Below, in pieces: positions 1-7,576 of a DNA stretch of 15,375 bases. The DNA lies in assembly GCA_030611625.1 (NCBI GenBank), contig JAUWPK010000025.1:1-15375 (forward strand). The letters are read 5' to 3'. Both the position numbers and the translations under genes were made by a program. This stretch comes from Promethearchaeum sp. (GTDB taxonomy: Archaea > Asgardarchaeota > Lokiarchaeia > Sigyniarchaeales > Promethearchaeaceae). Within the stretch, counting starts at the first letter, position 1, and every line of letters starts with the position of its first letter. The notes below the pieces were generated by a model. The model had not been told where the DNA came from, did no database searches, and saw only the letters and a program-made list of their open reading frames with translations.

Positions 1-74
1 ATAACATCTAATTGCTCTTCTTTTAGCAAAACGCCATCTTCTCTCAACTTGTTAAGAAGGCTTTCTTTTGACAT
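1..74 (-). CDS. Hypothetical protein, N-terminal fragment cut by the window edge
   Basis: An open frame on the minus strand starts at ATG 74 and runs off the left edge. Its 24 visible codons read MSKESLLNKLREDGVLLKEE followed by QLDV. The piece is charged and predicted helical; I recognise no family. It lies 44 bases downstream of the second ATPase gene on the same strand, so it may be the last gene of the ABC operon. No Shine-Dalgarno motif stands in front of it, and the AT-rich gap could equally hold its own promoter. Only the start and the strand can be supported. Confidence 0.5.
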   Translation of the reverse strand, partial: MSKESLLNKLREDGVLLKEEQLDV

Positions 75-118
75 CAAATGTAGTTATATCTAATAGATAT
101 TAAGATTTGGATAAAATT

Positions 119-1069
119 CTAATGGAATAAGCTATTCTTTGAATATTTTCTTCTTTTCATTATAGTAAAAACAGCAATAGCCGGTAAAATAAGAATAATA
201 CTTAAAGTGTCAACTGGATCAGTTTCTGGCCATTCTTCAGGTATATCATACTCTAGTCTTGTTCCATTCTCTGAAATAATAACAGAGCGGCTTTCCTCAA
301 GCGAATAAATGTCACTTCCTGCACCATGTTGGCCAATTATCATCCCATCACTAAGTTCCAAACTACGATCGGCGAAAGATGCAACGTGTTGACTATGAGT
401 GACAATCAAAAATGCAGTGTCGAGTTCTTTATGCAACTCCTTAAATAATTGCATTACTTGTTCTGTATTCTGTGCATCGATGTTTCCTGTTGGTTCATCA
501 GCAAGAATTAAGGAAGGATTATTTGAAATAGCTCTGGCGATCGCTATCCTTTGTTGTTCTCCACCACTTAATCGATGGGGAAGATCATGCATTCGACTTG
601 TCATACCCAGACGATCAAGTATTGTTCGCGCTCGTTTCCGAGCTTCACTGAACCCTACTCCAGAATATCTTAATGTACGAACTACATTATCAAATCCAGA
701 AAGTTCAGGCATGAGATTACCTTCTTGGAAAATAAACCCTATTGTAGATCTTCGAATGGGAACTAACTCATTTTCAGACATTCGGGAGATATCTCTCCCA
801 AAATACCGAATGGAACCTGCACTTGGTTTTTGCAATCCTCCGAGAGTTCGTAGAAGGGTTGATTTTCCAGCACCAGAGGTTCCAACAATTGCTACGAATT
901 CACCTTTCTTCATCTCTAGATTCAAACCGCGTAAGGCTACCACATTATTTGCTCCTTCTAATCCTTCATAGATAGAATAGAGCCCTTGTGCTTTCACTAA
1001 TATTTGATTTGTTTCTTTTATTTTATTAGTTTTATTAGTTTCATTGGTTTCTTTTGTTTCCATTGTCAT
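119..1069 (-). CDS. ABC transporter ATPase with a C-terminal hydrophobic segment
   Basis: ATP-binding subunit of a MacB/LolD-like ABC transporter, 316 residues. Visible motifs are Walker A GTSGAGKST (63-71), Q-loop Gln115, signature LSGGE (167-171), Walker B LILADE with catalytic Glu192, and switch His225, so it looks able to hydrolyse ATP. Residues 3-22 are low-complexity Glu/Thr/Asn/Lys, encoded by near-repeats of about 10 bases. After the usual domain end (about 245) comes an extension of about 70 residues: an acidic stretch (EEWPETDP), a hydrophobic run 288-304, then KRRK. LolD-type ATPases are normally about 230-250 residues and lack this tail. It starts directly after the permease stop codon, with AAAGGTG (1076-1082) inside the permease 3' end as ribosome site. 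It probably pairs with the first ATPase of the operon to drive the double-FtsX permease. The substrate is unknown. Confidence 0.9.
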   Translation of the reverse strand: MTMETKETNETNKTNKIKETNQILVKAQGLYSIYEGLEGANNVVALRGLNLEMKKGEFVAIVGTSGAGKSTLLRTLGGLQKPSAGSIRYFGRDISRMSENELVPIRRSTIGFIFQEGNLMPELSGFDNVVRTLRYSGVGFSEARKRARTILDRLGMTSRMHDLPHRLSGGEQQRIAIARAISNNPSLILADEPTGNIDAQNTEQVMQLFKELHKELDTAFLIVTHSQHVASFADRSLELSDGMIIGQHGAGSDIYSLEESRSVIISENGTRLEYDIPEEWPETDPVDTLSIILILPAIAVFTIMKRRKYSKNSLFH

Positions 1070-4015
1070 TTAGACCACCTTTGTAGCAAGACTCAAATCT
1101 TGATTGGCTGCTGATTTTACAGATAAAAGTGTAGCCAGCATCATACCAATAAATGTCACCGCACTGATTATCACCAATTCAAGGCCAGGGATCACTACGG
1201 TACGATTAAGTGAGATCTGCCCTCCAACTATCATATTAATGAAGATAAACACACCATTAAAAAGATAACTGATGCCCACTCCTATGAAAATACCCCATAT
1301 AGACGCAGTTAACATCATTAATGAGTTTTCTCCTAGAGCCATTTTATAGATATGGCTTTTTTTAGCCCCAATGGAGCGTAAAATCGCAAATTCATGTTTT
1401 CGTCTTTCCATTAAAATTGCTGAAAAGGAAAATGCACTAACAAGAACAGCCACTAAGCTGATGATAAAGTTCAAAGACAGTAAACCGGTAATTCCATATC
1501 CTTCTTTGGTTGTATTGATATCTTCCAGTTCTTCGTAATAGGAACGATGACTGCTGACTCCATCGATTTCTGTATTCAGCGTTAATTGAATTTGATCGAT
1601 CTCCTCTGTTGTAATTGCAGCCTCTTTATCGGTGCGCACGAGATATTGGGTGCCATTAAGGGTATTATTTTCATATGTATTGGCATCCAATTGTAAACTT
1701 AGCGCTTGAATTTCTAGGAATAATTTTTGAGATATAAATGCAGAAAACATGGTCCCACCTGGTAATTGGTTAACAATTCCTAATATTTTGATATCTTCTA
1801 ATTTTATTGTCTCTCCTGTAGAAGATTCTGAAATTGGGATACGTAGATCAATTACATCACCAACTTTAGCATCTAATACAAATAAAGAATCTTGAGAAAC
1901 GAAGATCCCATTGGAGTTATCATATAAAGCTTGTAATGCATTTTGAGGGGTATATGTATTGAAAGTATCTGGTTGCCACATTGCTATGGGGGTGCCATTT
2001 TTCATATTATCGAGTTCTTTAAAATTTTCTATTGCAGTTAGTTGCATATAGAAACTTAAAGTCCGTAGATACATTTGGTTTATTGCCAATGAATCTTCGA
2101 ATCCAGAAATATTATTAATGGTTTCATGGAAATCACCTTCATCTACAAAATTTATTTGCCAATCTGCTCCAATTTGCCATTGAATGTTCCGTTGTGCTTG
2201 TGTTTCTTCAGTATTTCCTTGAATTGTAGCTAAAGATGCAATGGATAATGTCATAATAATGATGACGGCTAACCGTTCGATATCTCCTCTACGTTTCAAA
2301 CCGGATTTAATCACGTTTTTTACATCCCTAAACACAGGTAATCGCAAGAATATGGCTTCTAATTTGAGTGGAATCCACTTCACAACTCGTGATCCCACAG
2401 AGCTTCCTCCGATCCAAAAGATAAATGGCATAAACAAAAAGATCATAAACCTGGTAAAACCCGATATCTGAACTTGAATCTTCAACAAATCAATAATTAC
2501 TAAAACTAACCCGGATAAACTTGCCACGAATAGAACAACATCTAATTTATTACGTTTGAAGAATTTTTCCTTCTTAACCTCTCTGCGTGAAACACCTTCT
2601 GTAACTTCTTGATCTATAAATGTTTTCCCTTTCTTGTATGTTACAATGATTAATATCAAGCTTACTAATCCAACTGGCAGTATAAAAGCCCACAGATCAA
2701 ATCTAAAGAAATCAAGAAATCGATTAGTAGCTGTAAACTCTATCTCCATAAATCCACTAATTGAGCTTATAGACCACGCTGCAATTATACCTAATAAATA
2801 ACCGATTACAGACCCAACAATTAGCAGTAACACGGTTTCTTTCTGTAATTCAGAGAAAATTTGTTTGGAGCTGGCACCTTGCACCTTTTTGATTGCAATC
2901 AACCTTCGTCGTTCTTCTAAGGACATTTCTAAACCGAAATTTAAAAGATACAGCGATAGTAGAATCACCGGAATTGCCAAAACTACGTAAAGGATTGTAA
3001 TAAATATACTAAAGAATTGGAAACCCATAATTGGTCCTTCAATCATATTAAATCCTTGGATATCAAGATCATAATCACGTGTAATTTGATTAATAAATTG
3101 ATTTAATTCATCATTGAAAGTGGTTGGGTCGCCCACATTAAATTGCGTGACATCAATCTTGACTGCGACATAAAAATTACCCGTAGCATGAAGACCCTCA
3201 TTGAATTCTGTCATATTTTCGTCATTTAGTCTATCCAAAGACAAATAGATTTTCTGACCATCAACTGGACTACCTCCCACAATATCCATGGTAAATTCTT
3301 CATAAAGAATAGCCTTATAAGATCCACGAATTGTTAAATTAGGAAGAAAGCCAAAATTCATTTGATTCACTTCATCATTATAGATATTTTGAGTGAAATT
3401 AATCGAATGGATTGTGTCACCGATTTTGAAACCATAATGATTCATAAATTGTTCAGATATAATTACGTATTGTCCAGTTAAATCTGTTTCTCCTTTAAAA
3501 TCCATAGACAGTAGTGTTTCCCCAATCGGGCCAGTAAAGTAATCATCATCTACAAAAATGGGATCAACTTCCATATATTCTTCAATTTCATCTGTGGCTT
3601 TTGGGATAAGATACGTATCCAACCAGTTATTACGAAGATTACTATATTCTGATGCCATAATTGTTGTATCAGTCACCCGCGAATCCGCCGAAATGTTATT
3701 GGAAAGTTTACTTAACTCGGAATAGGTTTCATTTCCTATGATATCAAAGCGAACTTCATAAGGGTAATTTTCCACTATTCCATCATAATTATTCTGTTTT
3801 AATTCAGCATTATATAAAAAAATCCCTGATAATAGTGTAACTGACAGCACGATTCCTGAAAGCATTGCCATAGATCTGCGCTTATTTCGGAAAATCGCAT
3901 AAAATGTATTTGGAATCGTTTCTAACGGAATTCGTTTGTAAAATTCAATTTTTCCTTTGGTCTTATTTTTATTTGAATTGTTGTTATTATTGTTATCGTT
4001 GTTGTTGTTTTTCAT
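1070..4015 (-). CDS. ABC transporter permease with two FtsX domains
   Basis: Large MacB/FtsX-superfamily permease, 981 residues from ATG 4015. Positions below count from the alternative TTG at 4030, five codons upstream. There are about ten membrane segments: 53-73, 340-365, 398-420, 446-464, 497-517, 525-541, 587-603, 848-872, 903-930 and 950-970. Two large domains, about 75-335 and 605-845, should lie outside the membrane. Each half has the FtsX cytoplasmic motif after its first post-domain helix (ERRRLIAIKKVQGAS at 373-387; ERRKHEFAILRSIGA at 875-889), which contacts the ATPase. The protein is therefore two fused FtsX units, able to act as a built-in dimer. The N-terminus is an Asn-rich tract (residues 8-22). 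ATG 4015 is preferred because GGTGA (4024-4028) lies 8 bases before it. Such systems export or extract lipids, lipoproteins or peptides mechanically; the cargo here is not visible. Confidence 0.9.
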   Translation of the reverse strand: MKNNNNDNNNNNNSNKNKTKGKIEFYKRIPLETIPNTFYAIFRNKRRSMAMLSGIVLSVTLLSGIFLYNAELKQNNYDGIVENYPYEVRFDIIGNETYSELSKLSNNISADSRVTDTTIMASEYSNLRNNWLDTYLIPKATDEIEEYMEVDPIFVDDDYFTGPIGETLLSMDFKGETDLTGQYVIISEQFMNHYGFKIGDTIHSINFTQNIYNDEVNQMNFGFLPNLTIRGSYKAILYEEFTMDIVGGSPVDGQKIYLSLDRLNDENMTEFNEGLHATGNFYVAVKIDVTQFNVGDPTTFNDELNQFINQITRDYDLDIQGFNMIEGPIMGFQFFSIFITILYVVLAIPVILLSLYLLNFGLEMSLEERRRLIAIKKVQGASSKQIFSELQKETVLLLIVGSVIGYLLGIIAAWSISSISGFMEIEFTATNRFLDFFRFDLWAFILPVGLVSLILIIVTYKKGKTFIDQEVTEGVSRREVKKEKFFKRNKLDVVLFVASLSGLVLVIIDLLKIQVQISGFTRFMIFLFMPFIFWIGGSSVGSRVVKWIPLKLEAIFLRLPVFRDVKNVIKSGLKRRGDIERLAVIIIMTLSIASLATIQGNTEETQAQRNIQWQIGADWQINFVDEGDFHETINNISGFEDSLAINQMYLRTLSFYMQLTAIENFKELDNMKNGTPIAMWQPDTFNTYTPQNALQALYDNSNGIFVSQDSLFVLDAKVGDVIDLRIPISESSTGETIKLEDIKILGIVNQLPGGTMFSAFISQKLFLEIQALSLQLDANTYENNTLNGTQYLVRTDKEAAITTEEIDQIQLTLNTEIDGVSSHRSYYEELEDINTTKEGYGITGLLSLNFIISLVAVLVSAFSFSAILMERRKHEFAILRSIGAKKSHIYKMALGENSLMMLTASIWGIFIGVGISYLFNGVFIFINMIVGGQISLNRTVVIPGLELVIISAVTFIGMMLATLLSVKSAANQDLSLATKVV
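1076..1082 (-). promoter_or_regulatory. Shine-Dalgarno site of the second ATPase
   Basis: AAAGGTG lies in the last codons of the permease gene, 6 bases before ATG 1069. The permease stop and this start are directly adjacent, so translation of the two genes is probably coupled. Confidence 0.6.
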
Positions 4016-4023
4016 CTTAAATT

Positions 4024-4028
4024 TCACC
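4024..4028 (-). promoter_or_regulatory. Shine-Dalgarno site that decides the permease start
   Basis: GGTGA on the minus strand sits 8 bases before ATG 4015. It matches the anti-Shine-Dalgarno core of archaeal 16S rRNA. It lies inside the 5-codon stretch that a TTG start at 4030 would add, so it favours ATG 4015. Confidence 0.6.
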
Positions 4029-4031
4029 AAA

Positions 4032-4751
4032 CTAAATAGAAGTTATTTCCTCCACTTCCTTTTTCACTTTTCCATTGCGTAATATAAAGACTTGATCCGA
4101 TGCATGGGCTAAACTAACATCATGGGTAACCATTAAAATCGACTTCCCCATATTTGACAATTCTTTAAACAATGCAATAATTTCTAATCCAGTGCTGGTA
4201 TCTAAATTTCCGGTGGGTTCATCAGCAAATAATATAACAGGATCATTTGCTAAAGCGCGCGCAATTGCAACTCTTTGTTGTTGTCCTCCAGATAGTCCAT
4301 CAGGAAAATGATCATACCGATCTTCAAGCCCAACTAATTTTAATAGTTCATTTGCACGAGTTTCTGCTTCTTTATCGTAGATGCCAGCTAAATTAAGAGG
4401 GATAATAATATTTTCCAAAGCAGTTAGATTATCAATCAACCCAAAGGATTGGAACACCCAACCTATATTTTTAGATCGCATCTCAGTTAGATCATTATCA
4501 TCCATATCTCCCAGTCTTTTGTTTTTGATTTCTACAGTACCTTTGGTGCTTTCAAGCAAGCCACCCACGATGTTAAGCAATGTGGATTTACCACATCCCG
4601 AAGGCCCCATAAGTGCAAAGAAGTCACCCGGTTTCATCTGAAAATCGATGCCTTTTAGAACATAAACTTCATTTCTTTTGCCTTCATTGAATTTTTTCTC
4701 TAAATCTTTAATCTGCAAGACGTTTTCTGTATGTGTTAATGCGTTTTCCAT
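4032..4751 (-). CDS. ABC transporter ATPase, LolD/MacB type
   Basis: Typical 239-residue ATPase of the LolD/MacB/FtsE type and first gene of the operon. Visible motifs are Walker A GPSGCGKS (49-56), Q-loop Gln101, signature LSGGQ (153-157), Walker B VILFADE with catalytic Glu178, the EPTGNLD D-loop, and switch His210. All catalytic positions are present, so both ATPases of this system look active. Length is normal and there is no extension. Its stop is one base before the alternative TTG start of the permease, a tightly packed order. It differs clearly from the second ATPase, so the two probably form a heterodimer beneath the asymmetric double-FtsX permease; that is an inference. An AAAGGT element lies about 9 bases before the ATG. 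It could serve any LolD-like system; the cargo is not identifiable. Confidence 0.93.
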   Translation of the reverse strand: MENALTHTENVLQIKDLEKKFNEGKRNEVYVLKGIDFQMKPGDFFALMGPSGCGKSTLLNIVGGLLESTKGTVEIKNKRLGDMDDNDLTEMRSKNIGWVFQSFGLIDNLTALENIIIPLNLAGIYDKEAETRANELLKLVGLEDRYDHFPDGLSGGQQQRVAIARALANDPVILFADEPTGNLDTSTGLEIIALFKELSNMGKSILMVTHDVSLAHASDQVFILRNGKVKKEVEEITSI

Positions 4752-4775
4752 TCTACATCGACCTTTTATTAAATC

Positions 4776-4795
4776 GAAATATACTAAACATGTTT
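4776..4795 (-). promoter_or_regulatory. Candidate promoter and operator of the ABC operon
   Basis: AGTATATTT (4776-4784) is a TATA-like box centred about 29 bases before ATG 4751. Directly upstream is a perfect 10-base palindrome, AAACATGTTT (4786-4795). It would occupy the TFB-recognition (BRE) position, a common place for archaeal repressors to bind. Both elements are AT-rich and could arise by chance. Confidence 0.35.
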
Positions 4796-5031
4796 GTTAT
4801 TAACTCCAAATCAATATTTTTTTAAAATTTAAAAAACTAAAGAATATTTCTACATGTGAAAAAGTGGGGACGAATAAGAGTACAATATAGACCAATTCTT
4901 AGCGTTTTTTTTAGCAAATAGAGATAAACAGTAATGAAAAAAGAATATAACGATTTTCAAAAATAATTCAAAACCAGAGGTTCACGGGACATTAATATAT
5001 TCTTCATGTAATCTTTATATATTTTTTTCTT

Positions 5032-6306
5032 CTAATTCAAATCCAGTTTTCTAATAGAACCAAAGGCATACGTTAATACTACAACTAATATACCTAAAAT
5101 GCCAGATGATAAAAAGAGATACTTAATTCCAATTAATTCTGCTAAGGGTCCTGAAAGTAGGATGCCTATTGGTGATGCTATTGATGACATTAATCCTAAT
5201 ATCGAAGAAACTCTTCCCATTGCTTCAGGAGGGATCGCCAATTGAATAATTGTCATCATCATAGCGTTTAAAATTGGAACTCCTAAAAATCCAATAAAAC
5301 TTCCAATTACCATTACCCAAAAATATTGATATGGGGCAATTCCAATTATTATAATTCCAATAAATAAGAAAAGAATACCTAAAAGAAATATTTGAGATTT
5401 ATTTTTCCAATTTTTCTTAATTGATGTTAGAATTGCACCAGCTACAATAGCAAGTTGCATTGCTGCAGAAACTATTGCCAAATCCATTTCAGTTCCTAAA
5501 TGGTCAACTAAAATAAATAGGACAAATAGAGTATTTATAGGCATAAGTAAAAAGTTTGCTAGCATTGCCAAACCAATAGTGGCAGACAATCCTTTTGAAT
5601 CGCGAATATATTTCAAGCCTTCCTTAAATTGTTCTTTAAAACTTTGTTCTGATTGTTCCTTTTTAGAAATATGGTTAGTTTTAGGAATTTTAACCAATAA
5701 TAGAAATATTACTGCAATGATGAACGTAATCACATCAATCCATAATATAATCTGAATAGTCCATATTGAGAGTACTAAAGCACCTAAAAGAGGCCCAATC
5801 ATATACACAAGAGCCGTCATAAGTTGGTTGAATCCATTTACTCTGGAAAGTTTATCTTTTGGAACCATCAAAGAAATAACTGTCACGAAACTTGGTCGAT
5901 GAAAAGCTTGAAAAATTGCTCTAATAAAATTTAATCCTAAAATAAACCAAATATTCGGTGCTTCAAAATAAAATATAACAATTAAAGAAACTGTGGCAAT
6001 AGCTTGTAAAGAATCTGTAATCACCAAAACCTTCTTCTTATCCCAGCGATCTACTAATACTCCTGCAATTGGGCCTACTAATATTACAGGAATATACACT
6101 AAAAACATTGAAAGAGACATAATAATAGCACTTTTTGTTTCAATAGCAAGCCAAACAACTAGTGCAAATTGAACTATTTCTGAACCTAAAAGTGAGACTA
6201 ACTGCCCAAACCATAAAGATTTAAACATTTTAAAATTTTGGTCTGGATTTTCAGTCTCAGATTGTATTTCTGTTAAATCTTTCTCGTTTGATACCATTTT
6301 TATCAT
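5032..6306 (-). CDS. MFS efflux transporter (MFS_3/DHA3-like)
   Basis: Major facilitator superfamily transporter, about 424 residues, with twelve hydrophobic segments expected in two six-helix halves. Positions count from GTG 6309. The loop between helices 2 and 3 carries the MFS motif A form GPIAGVLVDRWDKKK (79-93). The central cytoplasmic loop (about 209-240) is charged. PPEAMGRVSS (360-369), in the matching loop of the second half, is typical of the MFS_3 / enterobactin- and macrolide-exporter branch. The likely role is proton-driven export of a small molecule or drug; the substrate cannot be read. Possible starts are GTG 6309, ATG 6306 and ATG 6297. A TATA-like box 26-29 bases before 6309/6306 suggests a leaderless start there, while GTGAT 7 bases before 6297 would suit a start at 6297. 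It is a single gene, about 280 bases upstream of the ABC operon on the same strand. Confidence 0.9.
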   Translation of the reverse strand: MIKMVSNEKDLTEIQSETENPDQNFKMFKSLWFGQLVSLLGSEIVQFALVVWLAIETKSAIIMSLSMFLVYIPVILVGPIAGVLVDRWDKKKVLVITDSLQAIATVSLIVIFYFEAPNIWFILGLNFIRAIFQAFHRPSFVTVISLMVPKDKLSRVNGFNQLMTALVYMIGPLLGALVLSIWTIQIILWIDVITFIIAVIFLLLVKIPKTNHISKKEQSEQSFKEQFKEGLKYIRDSKGLSATIGLAMLANFLLMPINTLFVLFILVDHLGTEMDLAIVSAAMQLAIVAGAILTSIKKNWKNKSQIFLLGILFLFIGIIIIGIAPYQYFWVMVIGSFIGFLGVPILNAMMMTIIQLAIPPEAMGRVSSILGLMSSIASPIGILLSGPLAELIGIKYLFLSSGILGILVVVLTYAFGSIRKLDLN

Positions 6307-6330
6307 CACATTTCAAACATTTCAAAATGC

Positions 6331-6340
6331 TTTTAAAATA
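6331..6340 (-). promoter_or_regulatory. TATA-like box of the MFS gene
   Basis: TATTTTAAAA on the minus strand, preceded by AGG, is centred 26-29 bases before the GTG/ATG codons at 6309/6306. This spacing fits a leaderless transcript. Confidence 0.35.
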
Positions 6341-6408
6341 CCTCATAAATAATGATTTGTTTGACTTACAAATAATTTAATCAAAAATAAATAAATTTTT
6401 TCACTAAA

Positions 6409-6837
6409 TCAACTTTTCTTGGATTTTAAATGTTCTTTCACAAAATTTTCTGGTGTTATAATTTTAAATTTACTTACCCAATTAAAATGTTGGATATTAT
6501 ATGTAATTAATTTCTCAATTACATCTTCACATTCGGTCGCAATAAGATAATCTCTAAAATGATGCCTAAAGGGTAATTCTCTTCGATTATTGTATGCATT
6601 TTCTATGATTTCCAAAGGTTTAAAATTTCCCCATTTAATCATTTTACATCCGAATTTATCCAAATCTTCTTTAAATTTCCCCCAACCTAAGTTTTTGGTT
6701 CTATAAAAATATCCAACTTCCAGTTGAACAATTGTAGGAAGATATATCTCGAAATTTGTAGAATATAAAGTTAAATAATTGATGAAATCATAGTTTCGAA
6801 AAACATTCGAATCCAAAGCGATTTTTGAAAATACCAT
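6409..6837 (-). CDS. PIN-domain toxin, VapC-like
   Basis: 142-residue PIN-domain protein, probably the RNase toxin of a type II toxin-antitoxin pair. Metal-binding acidic positions are Asp9 (in KIALDSNVF), Glu40 (in VQLEVGYF) and Asp96 (in FRDYLIATE). The end of the domain reads LITYNIQHF, matching the usual VapC pattern in which a Thr-x-Asp/Asn precedes the last strand; here the residue is Asn114. Length is normal for VapC. The gene follows a ribbon-helix-helix gene on the same strand with a 10-base gap and has a strong ribosome site (GGTGAT). VapC toxins cut tRNA or rRNA when the antitoxin is degraded; the target here is unknown. Its divergence from textbook VapC makes the exact subfamily uncertain. 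Confidence 0.75.
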   Translation of the reverse strand: MVFSKIALDSNVFRNYDFINYLTLYSTNFEIYLPTIVQLEVGYFYRTKNLGWGKFKEDLDKFGCKMIKWGNFKPLEIIENAYNNRRELPFRHHFRDYLIATECEDVIEKLITYNIQHFNWVSKFKIITPENFVKEHLKSKKS

Positions 6838-6842
6838 ATTTA

Positions 6843-6848
6843 ATCACC
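6843..6848 (-). promoter_or_regulatory. Strong Shine-Dalgarno site of the PIN toxin
   Basis: GGTGAT on the minus strand is 5 bases before ATG 6837 and touches the antitoxin stop codon. It supports this start and translation from a shared transcript. Confidence 0.65.
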
Positions 6849-7171
6849 TATTCCTCTAATCCTGTGCTCCACTCATTTAAAAGGAAATCATCGATTGTTT
6901 GAGAACCTTTTTGCAATATTTTTTGATTTTTTTCGCGTTCAGGGTATTTTTTCCAGATCTTTTGAGTTGCTTCTTCTAATATTTTAGAAACATCAATATT
7001 ACCATTTTTAGTATTGATTTTGTCTGGATTTTTATTTTGAATCATACTTTTTTCTAAACTTGTTATTGCTTTTTCAATTACGGCACTTTGGGGTATGTCC
7101 AGTAGAGCTGATAACTTTTTAATTTTTTTACGGAGTTTTTGATCCACTGCTACAGTTGTTTTTGATGCCAT
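6848..7171 (-). CDS. Ribbon-helix-helix antitoxin, VapB-like
   Basis: 107-residue protein. The first 45 residues fit a ribbon-helix-helix DNA-binding fold: a beta strand TTVAVDQ (5-11), a basic helix KLRKKIKKLSALL, a turn at DIPQ, and a second helix SAVIEKAITSLEKS. The remainder is charged and Asn/Lys-rich, likely disordered until it wraps the toxin, as is usual for antitoxins. It sits just upstream of the PIN-domain gene, in the order antitoxin-toxin. In this family the ribbon-helix-helix dimer binds its own promoter and represses the pair. The region upstream is A/T only for about 44 bases and holds a TATA-like box. I see no Shine-Dalgarno motif, so it is probably leaderless. Pairing is inferred from order and domains. 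Confidence 0.75.
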   Translation of the reverse strand: MASKTTVAVDQKLRKKIKKLSALLDIPQSAVIEKAITSLEKSMIQNKNPDKINTKNGNIDVSKILEEATQKIWKKYPEREKNQKILQKGSQTIDDFLLNEWSTGLEE

Positions 7172-7192
7172 AATAATATATAATAAATAATA

Positions 7193-7200
7193 ATATAAAA
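7193..7200 (-). promoter_or_regulatory. TATA-like box of the vapBC-like operon
   Basis: TTTTATAT on the minus strand is centred about 25 bases before ATG 7171, the spacing of a leaderless archaeal promoter. It lies in a run made only of A and T (7172-7213), which could also hold the antitoxin operator. Confidence 0.4.
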
Positions 7201-7227
7201 TTATAATTATATATGCCTTTTTAAATT

Positions 7228-7389
7228 TAATTTGTTAATCAATAATTCGATGGAACACCATCTCAAGGATTCCTTTTGATTTCTTGGGGCCTATGACAAA
7301 TTGCGTAGGTTTTTCTTTTAAAACTGGATATTGGACATAGATATCAATAGGAAACTTGTGTTTTTTGGCTTTTTCTAAAAATTCCTTCA
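7228..7389. repeat. Direct repeat, left copy (flanks the beta-helix gene)
   Basis: This 162-base segment matches 10063-10223 in the same orientation. I count 8 substitutions in the 141-base part from 7235 and a single-base indel near the right end (about 7375). Homology stops abruptly after CCTTCA. The two copies bracket the beta-helix gene. Confidence 0.85.
7235..7389 (-). pseudogene. Decayed 3' fragment of the CPKC small-protein gene
   Basis: This is a remnant of the gene that is intact at 10070-10393. Read on the minus strand it gives the last 46 codons of that protein with the stop (TAA, 7235-7237) kept. A one-base insertion near 7375 then breaks the frame, and the N-terminal half, including the CPKC motif, is absent. 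Of 8 codon differences from the intact copy, 6 change the amino acid and 2 are silent, which fits loss of selection. The sequence between the fragment and the beta-helix start (7390-7576) holds no gene I can recognise. Confidence 0.8.
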
Positions 7390-7535
7390 GCTATACTTAA
7401 TGGATTATAAAACTGATAATAAGAAAAAAAGCTTTATAATGTAGTTTGATTAAATATTGAATGACACTACAAAACTAGAGGGTAAACTGATTTTCTGACC
7501 ATACTCTAACAAAAGCCGGTTTTCTTTCAAATCCA

Positions 7536-7546
7536 TTTAAAATAAA
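7536..7546 (+). promoter_or_regulatory. Possible TATA box of the beta-helix gene
   Basis: TTTAAAATAAA is centred about 36 bases before ATG 7577, which would give a leader of about 10 bases. No Shine-Dalgarno motif is present. The region is AT-rich, so this is a weak call. Confidence 0.3.
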
Positions 7547-7576
7547 ACTTTTCTTAAAAATCAAATATCTTCAAAA

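Noticed and set aside
399..971. A 190-codon plus-strand frame opposite the second ATPase
   Set aside because: It is antisense to a gene with complete ABC motifs, lacks a promoter or ribosome site, and shows no family resemblance.
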